Source: an uncultured Alphaproteobacteria bacterium (GTDB lineage: Bacteria > Pseudomonadota > Alphaproteobacteria > HIMB59 > GCA-002718135). Taken from it: a DNA stretch of 64,000 bases. The stretch is taken from the NCBI GenBank assembly GCA_902584805.1, contig CACIBE010000001.1:124001-188000 (forward strand), written 5' to 3'. Every line of letters starts with the position of its first letter. Positions within the stretch are counted from its first letter, which is position 1. A program made the position numbers and the translations under genes. Below are positions 7,513-16,321 of this stretch, piece after piece. Under the pieces are notes generated by a model. That model made no database searches. It worked only from the letters and a program-made list of their open reading frames with translations, and had not been told where the DNA came from.

Positions 7513-9489
7513 TTATAAAGTTTTAATTATTTTTTCAATTAAGTAATCATCTGTTATTTTAAAGTGCTTATATAAATCTTTATATGGACCACTTTCACCA
7601 AAAGTTGACATACCAACAAAATTTTCATTTTTAATATATTTTTCCCAACCATTTATTACTCCAGCCTCAATAGCAAAAATAGGTTTATTTCCTAAAATTT
7701 CCTTTTTATAACCATCATCATTTTTCTCAAACAACTCAAATGAAGACATGCTTACAACTCTTATCTTTAAATTATTGTTTTCAAAAAGTTTATTTGATGC
7801 AGAGCAAGCAATCTCAACTTCAGAACCAGAAGATAAAACTGTTGCATCATATTCTTTAAAATCTCTTATTTTATAAGCCCCTTTACTTACAAGATTTTCT
7901 TTGCGATTATCTTTTTGTAACATCGGTAGATTTTGTCTTGTTAAAACTAAGATTGTTGGTCCAGTATTGTTGATTGCACATTCCCATGCTTCTATAGTTT
8001 CAATAATATCACAAGGCCTAATGACTGTTAAATTTGGTATAGATCTTAAAGATGCAAGATGTTCAACGGGTTGATGGGTTGGTCCATCTTCTCCTAATCC
8101 TATTGAGTCATGCGTCATTACATAAATAACTGGTATATTCATAATAGCTGATAACCTAATTGAAGGTCTGCAATAATCGGTAAATACCAAAAACGTTCCT
8201 CCATATGGAATTAAACCTTTATGCAAAGCAATGCCATTCATTACTCCAGCCATTCCATGTTCTCTGATGCCGTAATGAATATAATTTCCATTAAAATTAT
8301 TAGATGTAATTACATTCATATCTTTTGCCTTAGTGTTATTTGATCCAGTAAGATCAGCAGATCCACCAATAAGATTTTTTTGATAGTTTGAAATTAAATT
8401 TAGTGTTAGCTCACTCGATTTTCTTGAAGCGCAATTTGTTTTATCATTAAAATGCTCAGATTTTATTTCACTAAGTTTTTCTGGAATTTGATGATCAATT
8501 TTTTGATAAAAACTATCTTTAAAATTTTTACTTTCAATTAATTCTTTGTTTTTTGATAACCATGAATTTCTTGATTCTTCATTTCTTTTGTAGAAACTTC
8601 TCCACTCGCGTAATAAATTATCTGGAATTTCAAACGGCAAATAATTCCATTCTAATTTTTTTCTTGTTAAACTAATTTCATCTTCACCAAGAGGTGAACC
8701 ATGTGATGAAGCTGAACCCTCTTTGTTTGGAGACCCAAAACCAATTTTAGTTTTACAAGATATTATTGTTGGAGCGTCATTTTTTTTTGCTTGAATTATA
8801 GCTTGATCAATTTCATCATATTTATGACCATCTATTTCAATTATATTCCAATTATAAGCTTCAAATCTTTTTTTCACATTGTCTGAAACTGAAAGATCTG
8901 TTGATCCATCTATGGAGATAGAATTATTATCAAAAAACATAATAAGCTTATTTAATTTTAAATGTCCTGCGAAACTACACGCTTCATGACTTAAACCTTC
9001 CATTAAGCATCCATCTCCAGCAAAAACATAAGTGTAATGATCGAATAATTCTTTTCCATAATTATTTGATAATTTTTTTTCCGCTAGCGCCATTCCAACT
9101 GCATTTGCTAAACCTTGAGACAAAGGCCCAGTGGTTGTTTCAATCCCATCTGCACTTCCGTATTCTGGGTGACCTGCAGTTTTATTATGTAATTGTCTAA
9201 AATTTTTAATTTGATTTATGTCAATGTCTTTATATCCTGTTAGATATAAACAAGAGTATAAAAGCATTGAGCCATGCCCATTTGAAATAATTAATCTATC
9301 TCTATCAATCCACTCTGGATCATTCGGATTAAACCTTAAATGATTTTTATAAAGAATTGTTGCAATGTCTGCCATACCCATAGGCATACCAGGATGACCA
9401 GATTTTGCTTTTTCCACTGCATCCATTGATAAAAATCTAATACAATTTGATAATTGTCTTAGATTGTTGATATTATTTAAATTATTCAA
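7513..9489 (-). CDS. tkt: Transketolase
   Basis: The 658-residue thiamine-diphosphate enzyme transfers two-carbon ketol units in the pentose phosphate pathway. The N-terminal half holds KAKSGHPGMPMGMAD and the ThDP-binding motif GDG at 158-160 running to NN at 188-189; the C-terminal half has YGIREHGMAGVMNG and THDSIGLGEDGPTHQPVEHL. The start is a TTG preceded by AAGGTAAG about eight bases upstream, which fits a ribosome binding site. It is the first gene of the six-gene minus-strand operon ending with rpmE. Confidence 0.95.
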   Translation of the reverse strand: MNNLNNINNLRQLSNCIRFLSMDAVEKAKSGHPGMPMGMADIATILYKNHLRFNPNDPEWIDRDRLIISNGHGSMLLYSCLYLTGYKDIDINQIKNFRQLHNKTAGHPEYGSADGIETTTGPLSQGLANAVGMALAEKKLSNNYGKELFDHYTYVFAGDGCLMEGLSHEACSFAGHLKLNKLIMFFDNNSISIDGSTDLSVSDNVKKRFEAYNWNIIEIDGHKYDEIDQAIIQAKKNDAPTIISCKTKIGFGSPNKEGSASSHGSPLGEDEISLTRKKLEWNYLPFEIPDNLLREWRSFYKRNEESRNSWLSKNKELIESKNFKDSFYQKIDHQIPEKLSEIKSEHFNDKTNCASRKSSELTLNLISNYQKNLIGGSADLTGSNNTKAKDMNVITSNNFNGNYIHYGIREHGMAGVMNGIALHKGLIPYGGTFLVFTDYCRPSIRLSAIMNIPVIYVMTHDSIGLGEDGPTHQPVEHLASLRSIPNLTVIRPCDIIETIEAWECAINNTGPTILVLTRQNLPMLQKDNRKENLVSKGAYKIRDFKEYDATVLSSGSEVEIACSASNKLFENNNLKIRVVSMSSFELFEKNDDGYKKEILGNKPIFAIEAGVINGWEKYIKNENFVGMSTFGESGPYKDLYKHFKITDDYLIEKIIKTL

Positions 9490-9574
9490 ATACTTACCTT
9501 TATGATTGATATAAATTTATTTAATATGGGTTCATTACAGTGACAATTATAAAATTACAAACTATAAAATTATA

Positions 9575-9763
9575 ATGGAAATACAAAAAAAAATTACAAT
9601 TCTAAGCGAAAACTTAAATAATCTAAGATCAGCTCTAGAAGATTTTAGAGATCATCATATTTCCAAAAAAGAAAAAATTAAAAATCTTGAAAATGAAATC
9701 AAAAATTTACGAAAACAAATGTCCGAGTATATTGATGAATTAGAACTTTTAATTAAGAAATAA
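9575..9763 (+). CDS. Small coiled-coil protein upstream of zapA
   Basis: The 62-residue product is almost wholly a predicted coiled coil, rich in Glu, Lys, Leu and Ile with heptad-like spacing, and has no membrane segment. It is two bases upstream of zapA. In alphaproteobacteria a short coiled-coil protein (DUF4164-like) commonly precedes zapA, and by position and shape it may act with ZapA at the division ring, in the manner of ZapB. The family assignment is tentative because the sequence is of low complexity. Confidence 0.6.
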   Translation: MEIQKKITILSENLNNLRSALEDFRDHHISKKEKIKNLENEIKNLRKQMSEYIDELELLIKK

Positions 9764-9765
9764 CT

Positions 9766-10185
9766 ATGCCTTTTTATAAGACAAAAATTTTAAACAGAGA
9801 AATATCATTAGAATATGAAAAAAAAGATGAAAAAAAAATAATAGATTCAATAAATTTAATTAATGAAAAAATTGATCATAAATTACAAAATCCAAAATAT
9901 TCTAATGGAAAAATAAGTGATACTATATTGTTATCACTTCTCTCTATTGAGCTTCAAGCAGAGCTTTCAGAAAAATTAAATATAGAAAGAAGTTCAGAAG
10001 TAAATGATGCTAAGAATGAAGAATATCTAAAGAACAATTTAGAACTTAAAGACAAAATACTAAAACTACAAAATGAAAAAAAAATTTTAGAGGATGAAAA
10101 ATTAAAATTAGATCAAGAATTTGATGAAATAAATAATAAAGTAGAGGGTTTAATTGATATAATTAAAAATTCTTATTATGAATAA
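9766..10185 (+). CDS. zapA: Cell division protein ZapA
   Basis: The 139-residue protein has an N-terminal ZapA domain (about residues 1-95: a beta strand FYKTKILNREISLEYE, then a helix ending LLSLLSIELQAELSEK) and a C-terminal coiled coil. ZapA crosslinks FtsZ protofilaments at midcell. Position after a small coiled-coil gene and before 5-formyl-THF cyclo-ligase is the classical zapA-ygfA neighbourhood. The 6S RNA gene that separates these genes in many proteobacteria is missing here: zapA and the next gene overlap by eight bases. Confidence 0.75.
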   Translation: MPFYKTKILNREISLEYEKKDEKKIIDSINLINEKIDHKLQNPKYSNGKISDTILLSLLSIELQAELSEKLNIERSSEVNDAKNEEYLKNNLELKDKILKLQNEKKILEDEKLKLDQEFDEINNKVEGLIDIIKNSYYE

Positions 10186-10759
10186 TATTAAAGATGAAAA
10201 ATCAATTATTAGAAAAAAACAAAAAATTATAAGAGATAAGATTTTTAATAATAAACCATCTCATTTTGCTTTATCTTTGTTTAATGAATTTTTTGAAAAA
10301 ATTAACTTTCAAGAAATCAATATAGTATCTAGTTTTATTTCCATAAATTCTGAGATAAATACAAGAGAGCTTAACAATCTTATCTTTATTAAAAATAAAA
10401 TTTTATGTCTTCCTGTAATTGAGAAAAAAAATAGTCATTTAATCTTTAAGCAATTTAAGAGTGAAGAGAATTTTGTAAAAGGACATATGAATATATCAGA
10501 GCCTCAAAATAATAATAAAATTTTAAATCCTGAATTAATTTTTGTACCTTGTTTAGCTTTTGATAATAAGGGAAATAGATTAGGTTATGGTGGAGGTTAT
10601 TATGACAGGACTTTTGCTTATTTAAATAAAATTAATCATAGATTCATTTCTGTAGCCTATGCATATGAAGAACAAAAGTTAGATTACATACCTATAGACA
10701 AATTTGATTTTAAAGTCGATTATGTTATTACTGAAAAAAATTTATATAGCTTTCAATGA
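10178..10759 (+). CDS. ygfA: 5-formyltetrahydrofolate cyclo-ligase
   Basis: The 193-residue enzyme converts 5-formyl-THF to 5,10-methenyl-THF with ATP. The substrate/ATP motif FDNKGNRLGYGGGYYDR lies in the C-terminal half and the basic N terminus SIIRKKQKIIRDK is typical. It overlaps zapA by eight bases and the next gene by four. The family is also called MTHFS or Fau. The assignment is secure. Confidence 0.92.
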   Translation: MNNIKDEKSIIRKKQKIIRDKIFNNKPSHFALSLFNEFFEKINFQEINIVSSFISINSEINTRELNNLIFIKNKILCLPVIEKKNSHLIFKQFKSEENFVKGHMNISEPQNNNKILNPELIFVPCLAFDNKGNRLGYGGGYYDRTFAYLNKINHRFISVAYAYEEQKLDYIPIDKFDFKVDYVITEKNLYSFQ

Positions 10760-11547
10760 AAATTCTTTTTATAGGTGATATTGTCGGTAAGGCATCACGA
10801 AAAAAAATTAAAGAAATTATCCCAACACTCAAATCTAAATACAATACAGACATGATTATTGCTAATGGTGAGAATGCTACTTCTGGTTATGGACTGTCAA
10901 AAAAGGATGCAGAAGAATTATTTTCCAGCGGATTAGATTTACTTACGCTTGGGAATCATGCTTGGGATCAAAGAGATATGCTTTCTTATATTGAAGAAAA
11001 TCCAAAAATAATAAGAGCTTTGAATTACCCTGACGGTGTTCCTGGAAAAGGATATTATAAGTTTGATCTTTTAAATGGAAAAAAAATTATCGTAGTACAA
11101 GTAATGCTTAGATTATTTATGAATTTATCATTAGATGACCCCTTTAAAAGTATAATTGAATTTCTTCAAAAAGAGAAATTAGGTAGCACGTGTGACGGCA
11201 TAATAATTGATATGCATGGTGAGGCAACTTCTGAAAAAAAAGCATTTGGATATTATGTTGATGGACAAGTTACGGCAGTTTTAGGTACACATACTCATGT
11301 GCCAACAGCAGACAGTGTTATTTTACCTAAAGGAACAGCTTATCAAACAGATGTTGGAATGTCAGGTGATTATAATTCAATAATTGGTTTCGATATAGAT
11401 AATCCAATCCATGGATTTGTTAAGGGGTATAGGGCTGAAGGTAGATTTACACCTGCTACTGAAAACATAACTATATGTGGAGCTTTAATTGAAATCGATA
11501 TTAATACTGGTTTAGCCAAAAAAATCACCCCAATTCAAGAGACATAA
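10756..11547 (+). CDS. ymdB: YmdB-type metallophosphoesterase (TIGR00282)
   Basis: The 263-residue protein is a calcineurin-like phosphoesterase of the TIGR00282/YmdB family. Metal-binding motifs are visible in order: FIGDIVGK at the N terminus, ANGENATSGYG, TLGNHAWDQ, DMHGEATSEK and GTHTHVPTAD. The Bacillus member hydrolyses 2',3'-cyclic nucleotides and affects biofilm and sporulation decisions; the role in alphaproteobacteria is not established. An ATGA overlap couples it to the cyclo-ligase, as in many alphaproteobacteria. Confidence 0.9.
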   Translation: MKILFIGDIVGKASRKKIKEIIPTLKSKYNTDMIIANGENATSGYGLSKKDAEELFSSGLDLLTLGNHAWDQRDMLSYIEENPKIIRALNYPDGVPGKGYYKFDLLNGKKIIVVQVMLRLFMNLSLDDPFKSIIEFLQKEKLGSTCDGIIIDMHGEATSEKKAFGYYVDGQVTAVLGTHTHVPTADSVILPKGTAYQTDVGMSGDYNSIIGFDIDNPIHGFVKGYRAEGRFTPATENITICGALIEIDINTGLAKKITPIQET

Positions 11548-11554
11548 TTTACAT

Positions 11555-11585
11555 ATATTAGACACATTTATCTAATATTTTATAT
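11555..11585 (+). terminator. Weak putative terminator after the zapA-ygfA-ymdB unit
   Basis: Perfect eight-base arms ATATTAGA (11555-11562) and TCTAATAT (11571-11578) are separated by eight bases and followed by a short T run. The stem is almost all A-T pairs, so folding would be weak; it might instead be part of the yebC promoter region. Confidence 0.3.
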
Positions 11586-11626
11586 CTTTACTAACATCGG
11601 ATGAAATATTTATAAATCTACTCGAA

Positions 11627-12376
11627 ATGGCAGGACACTCCAAGTTTAAAAATATTATGCATCGGAAAGGTGCTCAAGATAAAAAAAGAGCAAAAGTATT
11701 TTCAAGACTCGGAAGAGAAATATCTGTAGCAGTCAAAGTCGGCGGTGAAGATATCGAAAGTAATATTAGGTTAAGATCTGCAATCGCCTCAGCCAAGTCG
11801 CTCAATATGCCAAAAGATAACATTGAGCGAGCAATTAAAAAAGGTCAAGGGAATGATCCTGATAGTAATTATGAAGAAGTAAGATATGAGGGGTATGGTC
11901 CTGAAGGCATTGCAATAATAGTTGAAGCACTTACAAATAATAAAAATAGAACAGCTGCGGAAATTAGATCATCTTTTAGTAAACATGGAGGTAATTTGGG
12001 TGAAACAGGAAGCGTTAGTTTTGGTTTTGACAGATTTGGAAATATCACTATAGATAAAAACTTAGTAAAAGAAGATCAACTTCTAGAATTTCTTATTGAA
12101 AATAATAGTGAAGATTATGAAATTAATGATACAGAATATTCAATATACTGTGATCAAAACGATTTGCATGAACTTAATGATAAATTAATTAAACAGTATG
12201 GTCAGACTAATTCTGCAAATTTAATTTGGAAAAGTAAAAATAATATAAATATTGGAAAAGATACAGCAGACAAACTATTTAAATTACTTGAAGTTTTAGA
12301 AGACAATGACGACGTTCAAGTTGTATCATCAAATTTTGAAGTTGATGATAATGTTTTATCTTCACTGACAGCCTAA
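11627..12376 (+). CDS. yebC: YebC/PmpR family protein
   Basis: The 249-residue protein is YebC, with the invariant start MAGHSKFKNIMHRKGAQDKK and the YEGYGPEGIAIIVEALTNN block. The family was first described as a DNA-binding transcriptional regulator and more recently as a factor that helps translation of proline-rich stretches. In alphaproteobacteria it usually precedes ruvC-ruvA-ruvB; here the next gene is a different nuclease. Confidence 0.95.
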   Translation: MAGHSKFKNIMHRKGAQDKKRAKVFSRLGREISVAVKVGGEDIESNIRLRSAIASAKSLNMPKDNIERAIKKGQGNDPDSNYEEVRYEGYGPEGIAIIVEALTNNKNRTAAEIRSSFSKHGGNLGETGSVSFGFDRFGNITIDKNLVKEDQLLEFLIENNSEDYEINDTEYSIYCDQNDLHELNDKLIKQYGQTNSANLIWKSKNNINIGKDTADKLFKLLEVLEDNDDVQVVSSNFEVDDNVLSSLTA

Positions 12377-12390
12377 TGAAAGGAATATAG

Positions 12391-12684
12391 ATGCCTGATA
12401 AAGCCTGGAAAAAAAGAGAAAGAGATGTTGCAAACTATTTCAATGGGAAAAGGACACCTTTAAGCGGGGGTAATGGTAAAGTAACAAGAGCTGATGTAAT
12501 TCATGAAGACTTATTTATAGAATGTAAATTAAGAGCTAAGCATACAGCAATTAGTTTATGGGATGATACTGCAAAACTTGCCAAAGAAGAGGGAAAGACA
12601 CCAGTAATAGCATTATGTGAAAAAAATAGACCGGGGTTTTGGGTTATGGTTCATAGTAGTGATCTTGAAAAAATTAAAAAATAA
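12391..12684 (+). CDS. Small PD-(D/E)XK nuclease, possibly Holliday-junction-resolvase-like
   Basis: The 97-residue protein has the pattern of a minimal PD-(D/E)XK endonuclease: Glu10 in WKKRERDVANYF, a glycine-rich loop LSGGNGKVT, Asp35 in RADVIH, then Glu44-Cys-Lys46 in FIECKLR, the catalytic E-x-K. Similar short proteins occur in phages and archaea as putative junction resolvases, but the family can also be other nucleases. It lies 14 bases after yebC (with an AAAGGAAT ribosome binding site) and five bases before tolQ, exactly where ruvCAB and ybgC usually lie. A role in recombination is inference from fold and position. Confidence 0.7.
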   Translation: MPDKAWKKRERDVANYFNGKRTPLSGGNGKVTRADVIHEDLFIECKLRAKHTAISLWDDTAKLAKEEGKTPVIALCEKNRPGFWVMVHSSDLEKIKK

Positions 12685-12689
12685 TTATT

Positions 12690-13403
12690 ATGGCAGATAT
12701 TAATAGTACAAATTTATCGACAGAAGCTCCAGATTTTTCAATGCTTGCTTTATTTATGCAAGCTGACCTTGTTGTCAAATCTGTAATTATAATTTTAATC
12801 CTAGCTTCTCTCTATTCCTGGAATGTAATTATTTCAAAAATTCTAAGAATTAGACAATTAAAAAAACTTGAAAAAGAATTTGAAGATATATTTTGGTCTG
12901 GAAATTCATTTGAAGATTTATATGAAACTTTAAATTTTAATCAGACAGATCCAAAGTCAAAGTTATTTTGTGCAGCAATTTTAGAGTGGAAAAAAAGTAA
13001 ATCTCAATATGAAAATGATACTTCAGATATAAACTCTTTAAAAGATAGAATGATGAGATCAATGACAGTTGTTTTTAATAAGGAAAGTGAAAATGTTGAA
13101 AGAAATTTAACTTTCCTCGCAACTGCTGGATCAACTGCACCTTTTATAGGATTATTTGGAACAGTTTGGGGTATAATGAATAGTTTTAAATCTATCGCAA
13201 TTGCACAAAATACTAATTTAGCAGTAGTTGCCCCAGGAATTGCAGAGGCGCTGTTTGCGACAGCATTAGGCCTTTTTGTAGCTATACCTGCAGTAGTTGC
13301 GTACAATAAAATTTCAAACGATTTATCAAAATACTTCATATCCTTGGAAACATTTATGGATGAATTCTCAACAATTTTTTTTAGACAACTAGAGAAAAAA
13401 TAA
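12690..13403 (+). CDS. tolQ: Tol-Pal system proton channel subunit TolQ
   Basis: The 237-residue inner-membrane protein belongs to the MotA/TolQ/ExbB family. It has one membrane segment near residues 28-46 and two more near 140-165 and 175-200, with the family block TAPFIGLFGTVWGIMNSF and PGIAEALFATALGLFVAIPAVVAYN. With TolR it harvests the proton gradient to energise TolA. The usual upstream partner ybgC is missing. Confidence 0.95.
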   Translation: MADINSTNLSTEAPDFSMLALFMQADLVVKSVIIILILASLYSWNVIISKILRIRQLKKLEKEFEDIFWSGNSFEDLYETLNFNQTDPKSKLFCAAILEWKKSKSQYENDTSDINSLKDRMMRSMTVVFNKESENVERNLTFLATAGSTAPFIGLFGTVWGIMNSFKSIAIAQNTNLAVVAPGIAEALFATALGLFVAIPAVVAYNKISNDLSKYFISLETFMDEFSTIFFRQLEKK

Positions 13404-13404
13404 A

Positions 13405-13833
13405 TTGATTACCCCAAATAATTTAAACAAACGTAAGAAGCAAAGGTACACTCAAATGAGTGAAATTAACGTTACACCTTTTGTAGATGTTATGCTTGTT
13501 TTACTAATTGTTTTTATGGTTACCGCACCTCTTTTAACGGTTGGAATAAAAGTTGATTTACCAAAGGTTAAAGCTACTGCATTAACTGATATTAAAGATC
13601 CAATTGAGATAACTGTTAAATTAGACGGAGAAGTCTACATTGGAGAATCAAAGGTTGAAGTAGAAAATTTGATACCTCGACTAAACGCTATTACTGAACA
13701 AAATACAGAGGCAAGAATTTACATTCGTGGTGACAGAGTAGTAGCTTATGGAAGAATTATGGAAATTATGTCCATAATAAATTCAGCGGGATATATTAAA
13801 GTTGCATTAATTACTCAAAATCTTGAGCAATAG
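13405..13833 (+). CDS. tolR: Tol-Pal system protein TolR
   Basis: The 142-residue protein is TolR/ExbD-like: a short cytoplasmic tail, MSEINVTPFVDVMLVLLIVFMV with the conserved aspartate in the single membrane segment, then a periplasmic domain. The start used here is TTG at 13405, one base after the tolQ stop; an ATG at 13456 would leave almost no cytoplasmic tail, so the TTG is more likely. It forms the proton-conducting complex with TolQ. Confidence 0.92.
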   Translation: MITPNNLNKRKKQRYTQMSEINVTPFVDVMLVLLIVFMVTAPLLTVGIKVDLPKVKATALTDIKDPIEITVKLDGEVYIGESKVEVENLIPRLNAITEQNTEARIYIRGDRVVAYGRIMEIMSIINSAGYIKVALITQNLEQ

Positions 13834-14904
13834 ATGGACCGTATAAGCTATAATAGTTTAAAAATAATAAATTTTTTTGAAAACTTAAATCCAAAAACAT
13901 CTGGAGTTATTTTTTCAACTCTAATACATTTAATTATCCTTTTATTTATGGTTGGTTTGCCAAATTTTTTTTCTCCAAAAGAAATCTACGTTCCAAACAT
14001 AATACCAATTGAAATACTTAATGTTGATGAAAATACAAATTTGAAAAAATCTGATACTAAAAAACAAGAAAATGAAAATAAAGAAACAATTAATAAGCAA
14101 AAAAAATTCAATTCATCAGATCAATTAGAAGTAAAAAAAAATGTTGAAATAAATAAAACTGAAATTGAAGAAAAAACTAATCCAAATCAACCAGTTTTGG
14201 AAATGAAACAAACTCCAAATTTAGAAGTTAAGGAAACAAAAAAAGTAGTTATAAAAGAAAAAGAAATTTTAGAGGTCAAGAAAAAAGTAGAAACAATTAA
14301 AACTGATATAATTAAACCAAAACTTAAGCCAAAGCCAAAAATTATAAATAATGAAAATATTAAATCAGATTTAGATGTTGAAACAAACATAAAAGATAAA
14401 CCAAAGTTGGAAAATGAAAAGACCATATCTAAACCAAAGCCGAAACCCGAAAAAGATTTTAGTATAGCATCAATGCTAAAAGATCTAAGAAATGAAAAAA
14501 CAAATATGGTTCAAAATAAAGTTGAGGAAGAGGTTGAGGAGGTTGATAATAAAAGTACAGATGATACTGATGAAAATATTATGCTATCAATATCTGAAAT
14601 AGACATGTTGAGGCAGCAATTATCTTCTTGTTGGAACGCTCCAGCAGGTGCAGTTATAGAAAGAGGAGACAAAGTAACAATTTCAGCTAAAGTATTACAA
14701 AATATGAAGGTTTCACCAAATAGTATCCGTATTGTTGACACAAATATAGTTAAAACAAATCCTTTTTATGGACCGATTACTGATAGCGCAATGAGAACTC
14801 TCTTAAATCCAGAATGTACACCGTTAAAACTTCCAAAAGATAAATATAATCTATGGAAAAATCTTACAATTACTTTCGATTATAGTATTATGAAAGGGTA
14901 CTGA
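13834..14904 (+). CDS. tolA: Cell envelope integrity protein TolA
   Basis: The 356-residue protein has a single N-terminal membrane anchor (about residues 19-42), a long Lys/Glu/Pro-rich periplasmic stalk with repeated KPKPK and EVK stretches, and a C-terminal domain (about 245-356) with QQLSSCWNAP and DSAMRTLLNPECTPLKLP that matches TolA domain III, including two cysteines. TolA spans the periplasm and links TolQR to Pal and TolB. It directly follows tolR and shares one base with tolB. Confidence 0.85.
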   Translation: MDRISYNSLKIINFFENLNPKTSGVIFSTLIHLIILLFMVGLPNFFSPKEIYVPNIIPIEILNVDENTNLKKSDTKKQENENKETINKQKKFNSSDQLEVKKNVEINKTEIEEKTNPNQPVLEMKQTPNLEVKETKKVVIKEKEILEVKKKVETIKTDIIKPKLKPKPKIINNENIKSDLDVETNIKDKPKLENEKTISKPKPKPEKDFSIASMLKDLRNEKTNMVQNKVEEEVEEVDNKSTDDTDENIMLSISEIDMLRQQLSSCWNAPAGAVIERGDKVTISAKVLQNMKVSPNSIRIVDTNIVKTNPFYGPITDSAMRTLLNPECTPLKLPKDKYNLWKNLTITFDYSIMKGY

Positions 14905-16220
14905 TGAAAAAAGTTTTTTTTATAATCTTTTTTATATTTTTTAGTTTTAAAGTCTTTTCTTTAGAAGTGACTCTAACACAAGGTAGCGTTAAGCCAACTC
15001 CAATAGCGGTAACAGAGCTATACTCAAAAAATTCACAATTAACTAAAGTAGGTAAAAATATTTCAACTGTTATCTCAGATAATTTAGAAAGGTCTGGACT
15101 TTTTTTACCAATAGACAAAAGATCATTTATTCAAGATATTCAATCTCTATATAATAAACCTAGATTTGAAGATTGGAAGTTAATAAAAGCACAACATTTA
15201 GTTTCAGGAAAAATTTCATCTAATAATGGAAAAATATCTGTCGAATTTAGATTGTATGATGTGTTTCAACAAAAACAAATAGTTGGAAAAAAATACGAAA
15301 CTAGTGAAAAAAATTGGAGAAGAGTTGCTCATATTATTTCTGATTCCATTTTTAAAAATATAACTGGCGAAGGTGGTTACTTTGATACAAGGATAGTTTA
15401 TGTTGCTGAGACAGGTCCAAAAGAAAATAAACAAAAAAGATTAGCAATCATGGATCAAGATCAATCAAACCATCGTTTTTTAACAGACGGATCCTATTTA
15501 GTCCTTACTCCAAGGTTCTCTCCTAATTCGCAAAAAATTACATACATGTCTTACGTAAACAGAAATAATCCTAGGGTTTATATTTTTGATATAGAAACTG
15601 GTAAGCAAGAAATAGTAGGTGAGTTTCCTGGAATGACATTTGCTCCACGTTTTTCACCTGACGGTAATCAAATCGTAATGTCTTACACTGATCCAGAAAT
15701 TGGTAATTCTGAAATTTATATTCTTGATCTAAAAACAAGGATTTCAACAAGAGTTACAAATAATTCATCAATAGATGTTTCTGCAAGTTTTTCACCTGAT
15801 GGAACAAAAATAGTTTTTAATTCTGATAGAAGTGGAAGAAGACATTTGTATATATGCGATAATAATGGGAAAAATATAAAAAGAATTAGCAGGGAAGCAG
15901 GAAGTTACTACACTCCAGTCTGGTCTCCAAGAGGTGATATGATTGCATTCACTAAACAAGAGGGAGGGCAATTTTATATTGGTGTTATGGAGGTTGATGG
16001 CACAAATGAAAGAATGATTGCAAAATCATTTCATGTTGAGGGGCCAACATGGGCACCAAATGGGAGATTTTTAATGTATTTTAAAGAAGAGAGAACTGCT
16101 GAAGATGGATCAGGGGGTGAATCCAGTCTATATTCTATTGATTTAACTGGTTTTAATGAAAGAAAAGTAATAACTCCCTTAGGTGGATCTGATCCAGCAT
16201 GGTCGCCATTAATGCACTAA
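14904..16220 (+). CDS. tolB: Tol-Pal system beta-propeller protein TolB
   Basis: The 438-residue periplasmic protein begins with a signal peptide (KVFFIIFFIFFSFKVFS) and a TolB N-terminal domain, followed by a six-bladed propeller made of repeats with the pattern PRFSPDG / ASFSPDGTKIVFNSDRSG. It binds Pal and is displaced by TolA at the division site. Length and blade count fit the family. It follows tolA with a one-base overlap. Confidence 0.95.
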   Translation: MKKVFFIIFFIFFSFKVFSLEVTLTQGSVKPTPIAVTELYSKNSQLTKVGKNISTVISDNLERSGLFLPIDKRSFIQDIQSLYNKPRFEDWKLIKAQHLVSGKISSNNGKISVEFRLYDVFQQKQIVGKKYETSEKNWRRVAHIISDSIFKNITGEGGYFDTRIVYVAETGPKENKQKRLAIMDQDQSNHRFLTDGSYLVLTPRFSPNSQKITYMSYVNRNNPRVYIFDIETGKQEIVGEFPGMTFAPRFSPDGNQIVMSYTDPEIGNSEIYILDLKTRISTRVTNNSSIDVSASFSPDGTKIVFNSDRSGRRHLYICDNNGKNIKRISREAGSYYTPVWSPRGDMIAFTKQEGGQFYIGVMEVDGTNERMIAKSFHVEGPTWAPNGRFLMYFKEERTAEDGSGGESSLYSIDLTGFNERKVITPLGGSDPAWSPLMH

Positions 16221-16321
16221 CTCCAATATAATACAAAAAAATATACGAAATTTTAAAAAAAATGTTAAGGAACTCCAAATAATTTAGTATATCTACTCAA
16301 AGTATTAAGGGAGCATTATTT

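Noticed and set aside
10178..10185. 6S RNA between zapA and ygfA
   Set aside because: The genes overlap, so there is no room for it.
13834..14500. Repeats in tolA as a mobile or CRISPR-like repeat
   Set aside because: They are amino-acid-level KPK/EVK repeats of the TolA stalk, not DNA repeats with spacers.
14187..14741. Minus-strand open frames inside tolA
   Set aside because: They mirror the Lys/Glu-rich stalk of tolA and match no family.
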